The notes under the pieces are model-generated. The model was not told the DNA's origin, searched no databases, and saw only the letters and a list, made by a program, of their open reading frames with translations. This document shows positions 1 through 8,062 of a stretch of 64,000 nucleotides of DNA, piece by piece (position 1 is the first letter of the stretch; each line of letters begins with the position of its first letter). Origin of the DNA: Gammaproteobacteria bacterium (GTDB lineage: Bacteria > Pseudomonadota > Gammaproteobacteria > Steroidobacterales > Woeseiaceae); assembly GCA_009937615.1 (NCBI GenBank), contig JAACFB010000002.1, positions 1 through 64,000 on the forward strand, written 5' to 3'. A program made the position numbers and the translations under genes.

Positions 1-1098
1 AAGGCCCCACAGATCGAACAAGGTTGCGAGCGCTGTGTTTGCCGTGGTCAGCTCTTCGGCAAGCGCCAGCTGATCCTCAAGCGACACATAGGGCTCGGGT
101 TCGGCGGTATCGATGGCTGGCTTGGCTTCGACCACCTCGGCGGCAATTGGCTCGGCGGGCGCGGGCGTTGGCGCCTCGCTCGATGTCACGCGGTTTTGCA
201 GGGCTGACGATACGATCGCCGCAATGACAATTGTTGCCGCGATTCCGACCAGTGCACTTATCCATCGCGACTGCGGGCTGCGGTCGGTTTCGCCTTTGAC
301 CTCGGCCGCTGCGCGGCGGACGAGGCGTCGGCTGACCCGCCGGCTGCCCATACTGTAGGCGCCCAGCAGGGCGCGATCGCAGATCACGTTAATCAGCCGC
401 GGTACGCCCTGTGACAATCGATACACCTCGCGTTTCGCGCCCGCATCAAAGACTTCGCCGAGGGCGCCGGCAACCTTGAGCCGGTGTTCGATGTAATGAT
501 CGGTTTCGTCGCGTGACAGCGGTTCGAGGTGGTAGCGGCCCGTAATGCGTTGCGCCAGCTGGCGCAAATCGTTGCGAGCCAGCAAATCGCGCAGTTCCGG
601 TTGCCCGATCAGGATGATCTGCAGAAGTTTCTGCTTTGCTGTCTCGAGGTTCGTCAGCAGGCGGACCTGTTCGAGAACATCGGGGGCAAGATTCTGGGCT
701 TCGTCAACGATGAGGATTGTGCGCCGGCCCTCGGCGTGCGCACCGAGCAGGTAGCGATTCAGGGCGTCGATCAGCGCTTTGACGCTGCCTTTGGGCTCCG
801 GCACGGCCAGGCCGACCTCTTCACAAATGGCCTCGAGGAATTCCAGTGCCGAGAGCTGCGGGTTGAGTATGACGGCAACGTCCGCATTGGCCGGCATGCG
901 ATTGAGCAGCAGCGTGCGGCACAGCGTGGTCTTGCCCGTGCCGACTTCGCCCGTCAACTGGATGAATCCACCGCTCTCGGTAACGCCGTAGACCAGGTGC
1001 GCGAGTGCTTCGCCGTGGCGAGCGCTCATGAACAGGTAACGCGGGTCAGGCGTTATCGAAAACGGTTTCTCGTGGATTCCAAAAAAGCTGGTGTACAT
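1..1098 (-). CDS. ExeA/GspA-like AAA ATPase (3' end cut by window edge)
   Basis: Reading leftwards from the ATG at 1098 there are 366 codons with no stop, so the C-terminus lies outside the window. The product begins MYTSFFGIHEKPF, typical of ExeA/GspA and MshM-type ATPases. A Walker A (GEVGTGKT, about residues 50-57), a Walker B (ILIVDEAQN, about 128-136) and a conserved GQPEL motif near 165 are present. A basic stretch (MGSRRVSRRLVRR) is followed by one membrane helix near residues 280-300 and a Pro/Ala/Glu-rich region that would enter the periplasm. In ExeA the C-terminal part binds peptidoglycan and helps secretin assembly; that part is not visible here. The gene follows dinB by 39 bases on the same strand. 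Family assignment is firm; which secretion or pilus system it serves is not. Confidence 0.88.
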   Translation of the reverse strand, partial: MYTSFFGIHEKPFSITPDPRYLFMSARHGEALAHLVYGVTESGGFIQLTGEVGTGKTTLCRTLLLNRMPANADVAVILNPQLSALEFLEAICEEVGLAVPEPKGSVKALIDALNRYLLGAHAEGRRTILIVDEAQNLAPDVLEQVRLLTNLETAKQKLLQIILIGQPELRDLLARNDLRQLAQRITGRYHLEPLSRDETDHYIEHRLKVAGALGEVFDAGAKREVYRLSQGVPRLINVICDRALLGAYSMGSRRVSRRLVRRAAAEVKGETDRSPQSRWISALVGIAATIVIAAIVSSALQNRVTSSEAPTPAPAEPIAAEVVEAKPAIDTAEPEPYVSLEDQLALAEELTTANTALATLFDLWGL

Positions 1099-1137
1099 TA
1101 TTTTTCGTCGTCGGTCAGGTTCCCAATTCTAACCCAA

Positions 1138-2307
1138 TCAGGGCCGGTCCAAAGTCCTCGCGCGGCCGACTGAATTTACACCGAATTTCTCGCGGATTCG
1201 GTCAACCGCCGAATCGACATGATCGGACGTTGTTCGGGCGTCGTTCGCAAACAGATCGCCCTGTCCCGCAGGCGACAGCGTTTGGCCACCGACCCCGAGC
1301 AGGCGCACGCGGGCATCGGGGTTGGATTCGAGCCAGTGGCCAAGCAGCTCGCGCGCGACACCGAAGATCTGCTCGGTACTGCAGGCGGGCGGCTGCAGCC
1401 GCTTCTGGCGTGTGAAGGTTTGAAAGTCGGATTGCCGGATCTTGACCTGGACCGTGCCGGCCTGCAGCGATGCTTTGCGCAGACGCCGCGCCGTCACCTC
1501 CGCAAGGCGCAACAGCTCCCGCTCCATATCAGCACGATCGGCAAGGTCGATGTCATAAGTCTCCTCGCTGCTGATGGACTTCTCGATGCGGGAGGGCGTT
1601 ACGGGCCGACTGTCGATGCCGGCCGCGCGCTCCCGCGCACGGCGCGCGAAACGGCCAAAGATTGGCGCGAGAACGCGATCGGGCGCGCGACGCAGATCGG
1701 CCACGGTCGTGATATTCAGGGCATGCAGACGGCGTAACGTCTGCGGACCGATTCCCGGTATCACCTCCACCGGCAACGGGTCGAGTATCGCGCGGCAGCC
1801 ACTGGGAGTGACGATGACGAGGCCGTCCGGCTTGTCGAGGTCGGAAGCGATCTTTGCGACGAGCTTGTTCTCGGCGACGCCGACTGATGCAGTCAAGCCT
1901 GTCTGCTTCTGAATCCGCTCTTTGATCTGGCTTGCGACGGTGGGGCCGTCTCCGTGCAGGACCCGGCTTGCTGTGACATCGAGGAAGGCCTCGTCCAGGG
2001 AAAGTCCTTCGACCGTGGGCGTGAATTCCCGGAATATGCCGAAAATCTCTTCGGAGACCGCGCGGTAATGTGCCATTCGCGGCGCGACACGCACCAGCGT
2101 TGGGCAGCGTCTCTCGGCCTCGGTCATCGGCATTGCCGAACGCACGCCGAATTTGCGAACTTCGTAGCTGGCCGCGGCGACGACGCCACGCTTATTGCCG
2201 CCGACGACGACAGGCTGGCCGCGAAGTTGCGGGTTGTCCCGCTGCTCAATGGAGGCGTAAAAGGCATCCATGTCCACATGCAGTATGGTGCGGGCTTCGG
2301 CCGACAT
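1138..2307 (-). CDS. dinB: DNA polymerase IV (Y family)
   Basis: The 389-residue product is an error-prone translesion polymerase. The opening VDMDAFYASIE gives catalytic Asp12, and GLSLDEAFLD gives the Asp105/Glu106 pair, the metal-binding set of Y-family enzymes. The helix-hairpin-helix region (VIPGIGPQTLRRL) and a little-finger domain follow. The length is ordinary for DinB, but I do not recognise a clear C-terminal beta-clamp motif; the end reads NSVGRARTLDRP. The ATG at 2307 lies 11 bases after the stop of ispA, so it may be read from the ispA transcript, with the ExeA-like gene next. I see no convincing LexA box, because there is almost no space upstream. Confidence 0.95.
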   Translation of the reverse strand: MSAEARTILHVDMDAFYASIEQRDNPQLRGQPVVVGGNKRGVVAAASYEVRKFGVRSAMPMTEAERRCPTLVRVAPRMAHYRAVSEEIFGIFREFTPTVEGLSLDEAFLDVTASRVLHGDGPTVASQIKERIQKQTGLTASVGVAENKLVAKIASDLDKPDGLVIVTPSGCRAILDPLPVEVIPGIGPQTLRRLHALNITTVADLRRAPDRVLAPIFGRFARRARERAAGIDSRPVTPSRIEKSISSEETYDIDLADRADMERELLRLAEVTARRLRKASLQAGTVQVKIRQSDFQTFTRQKRLQPPACSTEQIFGVARELLGHWLESNPDARVRLLGVGGQTLSPAGQGDLFANDARTTSDHVDSAVDRIREKFGVNSVGRARTLDRP

Positions 2308-2318
2308 CCCGATGCGCT

Positions 2319-3209
2319 TCAGTGGCCGCGTTGGACGATGAATCGCGCAAGCCAGCGCAGCGCCGCGGCATCGCTCCCGAAGTCGTCGAGCTGCTCGAGT
2401 GACGCGCGAAGCAGTTCATCGCAGCGCCGCCGAGCTTCATCGATACCGAGCTGCCCCGGGTAGGAGGCCTTTTGCAGGCGCTCATCCGCGCCGGATTCCT
2501 TGCCGATCACCTCAGTGTCGCCCTCGACGTCGAGGATGTCGTCTTTAATTTGAAAAGCGATGCCGATCGAGCGGCCAAATGCATCGATTGAAGATGCGCG
2601 CTCCGGACTCAGTTTGTCGCTGAGCAGCGTAGCCGAGACAACGGCCGCATGTATCAGTGCGCCGGTTTTCATCGCGTAAATATGCTCGATTTTTTCGGCG
2701 GCGAGTGACCGGCCCTCGGCGGCCAGGTCGAGCGACTGGCCGCCGGTCATTCCCCGGGACCCGCAGGCGCCGGCGACGAGCTTTACGAGTCGTGCGCGGA
2801 TATCGCCCGGCACGCCCGGTATGTCGCTGAGCACACCGAACGCAAGCGGCTGCAGCGCGTCGGCCGCCAGGATCGCGGTGGCCTCATCGTAATGCCGGTG
2901 CAGTGTCGGCTTGCCGCGGCGCAGGTCGTCATCGTCCATCGCCGGCAAGTCGTCGTGCACGAGCGAGAACGCGTGAATGAGTTCGATCGCAACGGCCGGC
3001 GCGTCGAGCAGGTGCTCCGGCACGCTGAGACATTCACCGGTCGCATACACGAGCAAAGGCCGGATACGCTTGCCCCCATTGAATACGGCATAGCGCATCG
3101 CATCGTGCAGCCGTCGCGGCACCAGGGTTGCGGGTGGCAGGATTTCATCCAGCTTTTGAGCAACGCGGTCGGTGTAGTAAGCGACTCGATTCTCGAACGA
3201 TGCTGACAA
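2319..3209 (-). CDS. ispA: (2E,6E)-farnesyl diphosphate synthase
   Basis: This 296-residue trans-prenyltransferase condenses isopentenyl and dimethylallyl diphosphates to farnesyl diphosphate. The first aspartate-rich motif is DDLPAMDDDD (about residues 86-95) and the second is DDILD (about 223-227). GGKRIRPLL and GGQSLD are also in place. The start is a TTG at 3209, preceded by GGAG six bases away; no ATG fits the conserved N-terminus better. The gene stands back to back with the mevalonate operon and uses its product, so the two divergent units together form an isoprenoid locus. In many proteobacteria ispA sits beside xseB and dxs; here the mevalonate genes take that place. Confidence 0.95.
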   Translation of the reverse strand: MSASFENRVAYYTDRVAQKLDEILPPATLVPRRLHDAMRYAVFNGGKRIRPLLVYATGECLSVPEHLLDAPAVAIELIHAFSLVHDDLPAMDDDDLRRGKPTLHRHYDEATAILAADALQPLAFGVLSDIPGVPGDIRARLVKLVAGACGSRGMTGGQSLDLAAEGRSLAAEKIEHIYAMKTGALIHAAVVSATLLSDKLSPERASSIDAFGRSIGIAFQIKDDILDVEGDTEVIGKESGADERLQKASYPGQLGIDEARRRCDELLRASLEQLDDFGSDAAALRWLARFIVQRGH

Positions 3210-3282
3210 GATGGGCTCCGCAGTTGTTGGCCGGCGACCTAGCGTACACTCATTCGCTGCGCCGCGCGCGCAGGGGCTGGGC

Positions 3283-3288
3283 TATAAT
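3283..3288 (+). promoter_or_regulatory. Probable -10 element of the mevalonate operon promoter
   Basis: A perfect TATAAT lies 32 bases upstream of the mvaD ATG, in the 111-base divergent gap between ispA and mvaD. I see no good -35 hexamer at 16-18 bases spacing, so this is a partial sigma-70 promoter call from position and the -10 match alone. Confidence 0.5.
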
Positions 3289-3320
3289 TCGCGTCCCTTG
3301 ACGAACTGAATTCCAGGCCT

Positions 3321-4283
3321 ATGCGGGCAACTGCCAGAGCGCAGCCGAATATTGCGCTCATCAAATACTGGGGTAAACGCGACCCGGGCCGCAACCTGCC
3401 GGCAGTGGGTTCGATCTCCATTACGCTGGACGAGCTTTTCACCGAGATGCAGGTTGACCTCGATGCCGGGGAGCAGCGGGACCGGTTGCTGGTCAACGGT
3501 CTTGAAGACCGTCAGATGTTGCCAAGGGTGAGCCGCTGCCTCGACAGTGTCGGCGGCCCGGGCCGTCCGGCGGCCGTCGTTCGCAGCACCTGTAATTTTC
3601 CGATTGCCGCAGGCCTGGCGTCGTCGGCCGCAGCGTTTGCGGCGCTTGTCGTTGCCGCCGATGCGGCGCTGGCGGGGTCACGGGATACGGCGCAGTTGGC
3701 AAGTCTCGCGGGTCAGGCATCGGGGTCGGCGGCCCGCTCGTTGTATGGCGGGTTCGTCGAACTGACGAACCGCGACGACGACATCAGCGTGCAGCGCCTC
3801 CTGGCGGGCGACGGGTGGCCGCTCAAGGTTGTTGTCGCGATTACGACACCGTCTCATAAAGCCGTGGCATCTGGCGAGGCGATGGAAATAAGTCGTAAAA
3901 CGTCCCCGTTCTTTGGCCGCTGGGTCGATCAACAGGCCGCGGACCTCGACGAAGCCAGGGAGGCAATCGGTGCCCGGGACTTCGCCAGGCTGGGCGCGGT
4001 CGCAGAACACAACTGCCTGAAGATGCACTCGGTCATGTGGGCTTCGCGGCCGCCGATGATTTATTGGAACAGCGCAACACTTGCCTGCATGCAGGTCGTT
4101 CGGGACCTGCAGTCTGCCGGTGTTGCGGTGTTTTTTACGATCGATGCCGGTCCACAGCTCAAGGCGGTGTGCCTGCCAAATGACGAGGCACGCGTTCGCG
4201 AGGCACTTGCCGCCACGGACGGAGTGAGCAACGTCATGGTCAGCGGGCTGGGCGCAGGCGCGCGCCGTGTGAACGCCGCGTGA
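3321..4283 (+). CDS. mvaD: Diphosphomevalonate decarboxylase
   Basis: The 320-residue GHMP-fold enzyme carries out the ATP-dependent decarboxylation of diphosphomevalonate to isopentenyl diphosphate. The N-terminus ANIALIKYWGKRD-type motif (here PNIALIKYWGKRD), the glycine/serine-rich ATP loop (PIAAGLASSAAAFAAL) and the C-terminal FTIDAGPQLKAV with the catalytic Asp are all present, as in canonical MvaD. Because a phosphomevalonate kinase follows immediately, the classical diphosphate route is more likely than an archaeal-type phosphomevalonate decarboxylase. The stop TGA (4281-4283) overlaps the next ATG, indicating translational coupling. It is the first gene of the four-gene plus-strand operon. 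Confidence 0.95.
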   Translation: MRATARAQPNIALIKYWGKRDPGRNLPAVGSISITLDELFTEMQVDLDAGEQRDRLLVNGLEDRQMLPRVSRCLDSVGGPGRPAAVVRSTCNFPIAAGLASSAAAFAALVVAADAALAGSRDTAQLASLAGQASGSAARSLYGGFVELTNRDDDISVQRLLAGDGWPLKVVVAITTPSHKAVASGEAMEISRKTSPFFGRWVDQQAADLDEAREAIGARDFARLGAVAEHNCLKMHSVMWASRPPMIYWNSATLACMQVVRDLQSAGVAVFFTIDAGPQLKAVCLPNDEARVREALAATDGVSNVMVSGLGAGARRVNAA

Positions 4284-5272
4284 TGACCGCAAGCGCCAGC
4301 GCACCCGGCAAGATCGTGATTTGTGGGGAGTACGCGGTGCTCGATGGCGCGCCGGCCGTTGCCATGGCCGTTGACCGCCGCGCCGAGGCGACCGTGACGA
4401 TCAGCGGCGACGACTGGCACTCGGTCAGCGCACCCGGCTACACCTCCGAACGAGGCCGTTTTACGGCCAACCAGGGTCGTGTCGCCTGGCTTGACGGTCG
4501 CGAAACTTTCGGCCTCGTAGAGCAGGTTTGGCGGCTTGCCGGCCTGGATCCGTCGGAGAAGCTTGCGTTGAGACTGGATTCTGCAGCCTTTTATGATGCG
4601 TCCGGCGGCCGCAAGATCGGAATCGGGTCCAGTGCCGCGGTCGCGGTTGCGCTGACGGCGGCGCTGGCCGAGACGACCGGGGCGGACCTCGACGTGGACG
4701 CGATAGCGATGGAGGCGCATCGCCGCTTCCAGGGTGGCGCGGGGAGCGGTGTCGACGTGGCCTGCAGTGCTCATGGTGGTGTCATCGAGTACCGGATGGA
4801 GAAGGCGCAGCAGCGTCGCCTGCAGTGGCCGCCCGAGCTCGGTTTTGCCGTCTTTTGGAGCGGTGTGCCGGCGAGTACCGGATCCAGGCTCGATCACTTG
4901 CGTGCGGCGGCGACGAAACCGTCACGCCAGGCTCTCGTGACCGCCGCGGGCCGCGTGGCGACGACCTGGGCACGAGGTTCGGCGAAAGCGATTGTCGAAG
5001 AATTGAGGGCGTACACCGAAGCGTTGCGCCGCTTCAGCATTGACCACGACCTTGGCATATTCGATGCTGGGCACGCTGCGTTGGCCGACGCAGCAAAGGG
5101 CAAGGTTGTCTACAAGCCCTGCGGTGCCGGCGGCGGCGATATCGGGATTGCTTTGGCCAGTGACGAGAGAGAGCTGGCTGCGTTCATCGAGCTGGCCGTT
5201 ACGAAAGCGTTTCAGCACCTGCAAATGACGATGGATCCGCGTGGCGTACAGCGGGTCAGAGAAGCGAATTGA
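4283..5272 (+). CDS. mvaK2: Phosphomevalonate kinase (GHMP family)
   Basis: The product has about 329 residues. It has the GHMP motif 1 (SAPGKIVICGEYAVLDG), motif 2 (KIGIGSSAAVAVALTAAL) and a C-terminal motif 3 (PCGAGGGDIGIAL), with a central HRRFQGGAGSGVDVA. GHMP kinases of this pathway look alike; I call phosphomevalonate kinase because mevalonate kinase is supplied by the next gene and the decarboxylase by the previous one. The ATG at 4283 shares bases with the mvaD stop; a GTG at 4280 is in frame one codon earlier. The stop (5270-5272) overlaps the TTG start of the next gene. Expected cytosolic, producing diphosphomevalonate. Confidence 0.85.
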   Translation: MTASASAPGKIVICGEYAVLDGAPAVAMAVDRRAEATVTISGDDWHSVSAPGYTSERGRFTANQGRVAWLDGRETFGLVEQVWRLAGLDPSEKLALRLDSAAFYDASGGRKIGIGSSAAVAVALTAALAETTGADLDVDAIAMEAHRRFQGGAGSGVDVACSAHGGVIEYRMEKAQQRRLQWPPELGFAVFWSGVPASTGSRLDHLRAAATKPSRQALVTAAGRVATTWARGSAKAIVEELRAYTEALRRFSIDHDLGIFDAGHAALADAAKGKVVYKPCGAGGGDIGIALASDERELAAFIELAVTKAFQHLQMTMDPRGVQRVREAN

Positions 5273-7497
5273 GTGATTCCCGCATCAGTGGTCTGTACCG
5301 GCAGACGGTCGTCGAGCGTATCGACGAGCTGCAGAAACTCGGCTGGTTGTCGGCCGCGGACGCCGAGCTGCTGCGGCAGGGCCGGCACGTCCTGTCGAGC
5401 GTGTCAGCCGACAAGATTATCGAGAACGTTATCGGCGTATTCGGGCTGCCGTTTGCGATAGCACCTAATTTTATCGTCAACGGCCGCGACTACATCGTGC
5501 CGATGGTTGTCGAAGAGCCGTCGATCGTTGCGGCGACGAGCAATGCGGCGCGGCTGGCGCGCAGCAGCGGCGGTTTCGAGTCGATTAGCGACGAGTCACT
5601 GCTGATTGGCCAGGTGCACCTGGCCGGCATCGCAGACATCGGCGCGGCGCTGGAGGCGTTGAACGAGGAAAAGCAGGATCTCATCGATCGTGCCAATGCG
5701 GTACATCCCCGACTGGCGGCACGTGGCGGCGGCGTACGAGATATCGAGCTGCGACAGCTGCAACTTGCCGACTCGAGCGTTGTCCTCGCGGCACATGTTC
5801 TGGTCGATACCTGCGACGCCATGGGCGCTAACCTTGTCAACACGATTTGCGAGGCGGTGGCGCCTCGTTTAGCCGAGCTCTGTGGCGGGGACGTTGCCCT
5901 GCGCATCCTGTCAAACCTTGCGGACCGGTCCCTGGTAACGGCGACAGTGCGCTACCGACTTGCGGACCTCGGTGCATCAGGGTTCACGGCCGAAGCCGTT
6001 CGCGACGGCATCATCTTGGCGAGCGACATCGCGAGTGCCGACCCCTACCGGGCAGCGACACACAATAAGGGCATTATGAACGGCGTTGACGCGATAGCGA
6101 TCGCGACCGGCAATGACTGGCGTGCCGTCGAAGCCGGGGCGCATGCTTTCGCCGCAGCTTCGGGCCGTTATCTGCCGCTCGCGACGTGGTCCGCCGACCG
6201 CGACGGCAACCTGTGCGGCCAGATGCGTTTACCGCTCAAGGTCGGGACAGTCGGCGGCACGCTGGCGGCAAATCCGACGGCGGCTCTCGGTCTGCGGATT
6301 ACAGGAGTCAAGTCGGCGCGGGAGCTTGCGTGTCTTACGGCCGCCGTCGGACTGGCGCAGAATTTCGCAGCGCTGCTGGCATTGGCGACACACGGCATCC
6401 AGCAGGGTCACATGCGTCTGCATGCGCGCAGCGTCGCGAGCGCGGCCGGCGTACCTGGTGAAATGCACGAACAGGTCGTTGGCGAATTGCTTGCCGATGG
6501 CGAGGTAAAGGAATGGAGGGCGCGCGAAATCTTCGCGGCTGCGGTCGGCTCTGCCGAGCCCGGGGAATTACCGGCAGCAACGGCTGCCGGCAAAATAATA
6601 CTGTTAGGCGAGCATGCAGTCGTCTATGGCAAGCACGCACTGGCGCTGCCGATCGTTGATGCGGTCACGGCCCGGGTTGCAAAGCAATCGTCGGCGACGA
6701 CGTTGTCGATTCCGGAGTGGGGCATCCGGCAGACAGTAACGGCCGATACGAAGACGTATGGGGCAATTATGGCGTTGATCTTCCGGGAGCTCGATATTCG
6801 CGATTCCGGATTTTCCGTCGAACTGCACTCGAAGCTGCCGAGGGCGATGGGACTGGGCTCGTCAGCGGCGATTGCGGTTGCGCTCACGCGCGGGTTCGAT
6901 CAGGCGCTGAATCTCGGCATCGACAACGCCAGGATCAACGCAATCGCATTCGCGTGTGAACAATACGCGCACGGAACGCCCTCGGGCATCGACAATACGA
7001 TCGCAACCTATGCAGTACCAATTCTGTTCCGCAACACGGAGGCGCTGCAGCGACAAGAGCTCACGCTCGCCGAACCCGTGCCGCTTGTCGTTGCGTTCAG
7101 CCATCAGCCAGGATTAACCCGGGAACAGGTTGCCGGCGTTCGGGCGCGCCGCGATCGGCAGCGCGATCGATATGACGCGATCTTCGCCGAGATCGACGCG
7201 CTGAGTCAGGCCGGAGCCAGGGCGCTGGAGGCGGGGGATTACGAGGACCTCGGCGCGCTCATGAACATATGTCACGGGCTGCTGAATGCCCTCGAGGTGT
7301 CGACGGCAGAGCTGGAAAGCATCGTTGGCATCGCGCGTGCTGCCGGCGCGGTCGGTGCCAAACTGACTGGCTCCGGTGGTGGTGGCGCAGTCGTCGCACT
7401 GAGTCCGGGAAGGGTTGATGAAGTGACCGCCGCGCTGCAGGCGGCAGGCTTCGATACACTGGCATTGACCGGGCAGGAGAACACCATTAATGGATAG
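5269..7497 (+). CDS. HMG-CoA reductase (class II) fused to mevalonate kinase
   Basis: One uninterrupted 742-residue frame encodes two successive pathway enzymes. Residues 1 to about 430 are a class II HMG-CoA reductase: VVEEPS with Glu83, DAMGANLVNT at 183-192, Lys267 in HNKGIMNGVDA, Asp283 in GNDWRA and His381 in QGHMRLHAR. These are the four catalytic positions of the Pseudomonas mevalonii enzyme with the same numbering. From about 437 a mevalonate kinase begins: AAGKIILLGEHAVVYG (439-454), PRAMGLGSSAA (524-534), HGTPSGIDN with catalytic Asp575, and KLTGSGGGGAVVAL (698-711). The linker is only about 10 residues (SAEPGELPAA). The TTG start overlaps the previous stop by four bases. The fusion would pass mevalonate from one domain to the next; no frameshift or internal stop separates them. 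Confidence 0.93.
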   Translation: MSDSRISGLYRQTVVERIDELQKLGWLSAADAELLRQGRHVLSSVSADKIIENVIGVFGLPFAIAPNFIVNGRDYIVPMVVEEPSIVAATSNAARLARSSGGFESISDESLLIGQVHLAGIADIGAALEALNEEKQDLIDRANAVHPRLAARGGGVRDIELRQLQLADSSVVLAAHVLVDTCDAMGANLVNTICEAVAPRLAELCGGDVALRILSNLADRSLVTATVRYRLADLGASGFTAEAVRDGIILASDIASADPYRAATHNKGIMNGVDAIAIATGNDWRAVEAGAHAFAAASGRYLPLATWSADRDGNLCGQMRLPLKVGTVGGTLAANPTAALGLRITGVKSARELACLTAAVGLAQNFAALLALATHGIQQGHMRLHARSVASAAGVPGEMHEQVVGELLADGEVKEWRAREIFAAAVGSAEPGELPAATAAGKIILLGEHAVVYGKHALALPIVDAVTARVAKQSSATTLSIPEWGIRQTVTADTKTYGAIMALIFRELDIRDSGFSVELHSKLPRAMGLGSSAAIAVALTRGFDQALNLGIDNARINAIAFACEQYAHGTPSGIDNTIATYAVPILFRNTEALQRQELTLAEPVPLVVAFSHQPGLTREQVAGVRARRDRQRDRYDAIFAEIDALSQAGARALEAGDYEDLGALMNICHGLLNALEVSTAELESIVGIARAAGAVGAKLTGSGGGGAVVALSPGRVDEVTAALQAAGFDTLALTGQENTING

Positions 7498-8062
7498 CGC
7501 ACACAGGGTAGTGTCGTCGGATGCCGAGCAACTGGTTCTCGTGGATACCGACGACAGGGAAACCGGATTCCTTTCCAAGGCCGAGTGCCATGATGGCGCC
7601 GGCCTGCTGCATCGCGCGTTTTCGATATTCCTGTTCAATTCCGAGGGTGAGCTGCTGCTGCAGCGGCGCAGCACGTCGAAACGCCTGTGGCCTGGGTTCT
7701 GGTCGAATACCTGTTGCAGTCACCCGAGGCGGGGCGAATCGATGCCCGTTGCGACAATGCGGCGGCTTTACGACGAGTTGAATGTCCGGTCCGAGCTCGA
7801 GTTCGTATACAAGTTCGAATACCACGCGAGCTTCGGTTCCGAGGGTTCCGAGCACGAGCTTTGCCATGTCTTTCTGGGCGAGGCGGGCGACGACGTGCGG
7901 CCGAACGACCACGAGATCGCGGAAATTCGCTACCTGTCAGCTTACGATTTGCTGGCCGAGCTCGAAGCCAGACCGCAACAGTTCACGCCCTGGTTCAAAC
8001 TGGAATGGCTGGCTTTACTTGAGCAGCATCGCGGCGTCCTGACGCGCTATTGCAGCGCCTAG
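7490..8062 (+). CDS. idi: Isopentenyl-diphosphate delta-isomerase, type I
   Basis: The 190-residue Nudix-fold enzyme interconverts isopentenyl and dimethylallyl diphosphates. Characteristic blocks are LLHRAFSIFLFN, LLLQRRSTSKRLWPGFWSNTCCSHP with the catalytic Cys, and GSEHELCHVFLG with the acidic metal and proton-transfer residues. Type I is indicated; there is no similarity to the flavin-dependent type II enzyme. The ATG at 7490 lies inside the last codons of the fusion gene (eight-base overlap), so it closes the operon. Its stop codon shares a CTAG with the stop of the convergent mvaS. Confidence 0.95.
   Translation: MDSAHRVVSSDAEQLVLVDTDDRETGFLSKAECHDGAGLLHRAFSIFLFNSEGELLLQRRSTSKRLWPGFWSNTCCSHPRRGESMPVATMRRLYDELNVRSELEFVYKFEYHASFGSEGSEHELCHVFLGEAGDDVRPNDHEIAEIRYLSAYDLLAELEARPQQFTPWFKLEWLALLEQHRGVLTRYCSA

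Noticed and set aside
529-1173. 214-codon plus-strand frame near the left edge
   Set aside because: Antisense to the ExeA-like gene, which reads through the whole region in the other direction with Walker motifs.
1219-2463. Plus-strand frames of 172 and 169 codons
   Set aside because: Antisense to dinB and the end of ispA; no family features.
4061-4897. 278-codon minus-strand frame
   Set aside because: Antisense to mvaD and mvaK2, which are well supported.
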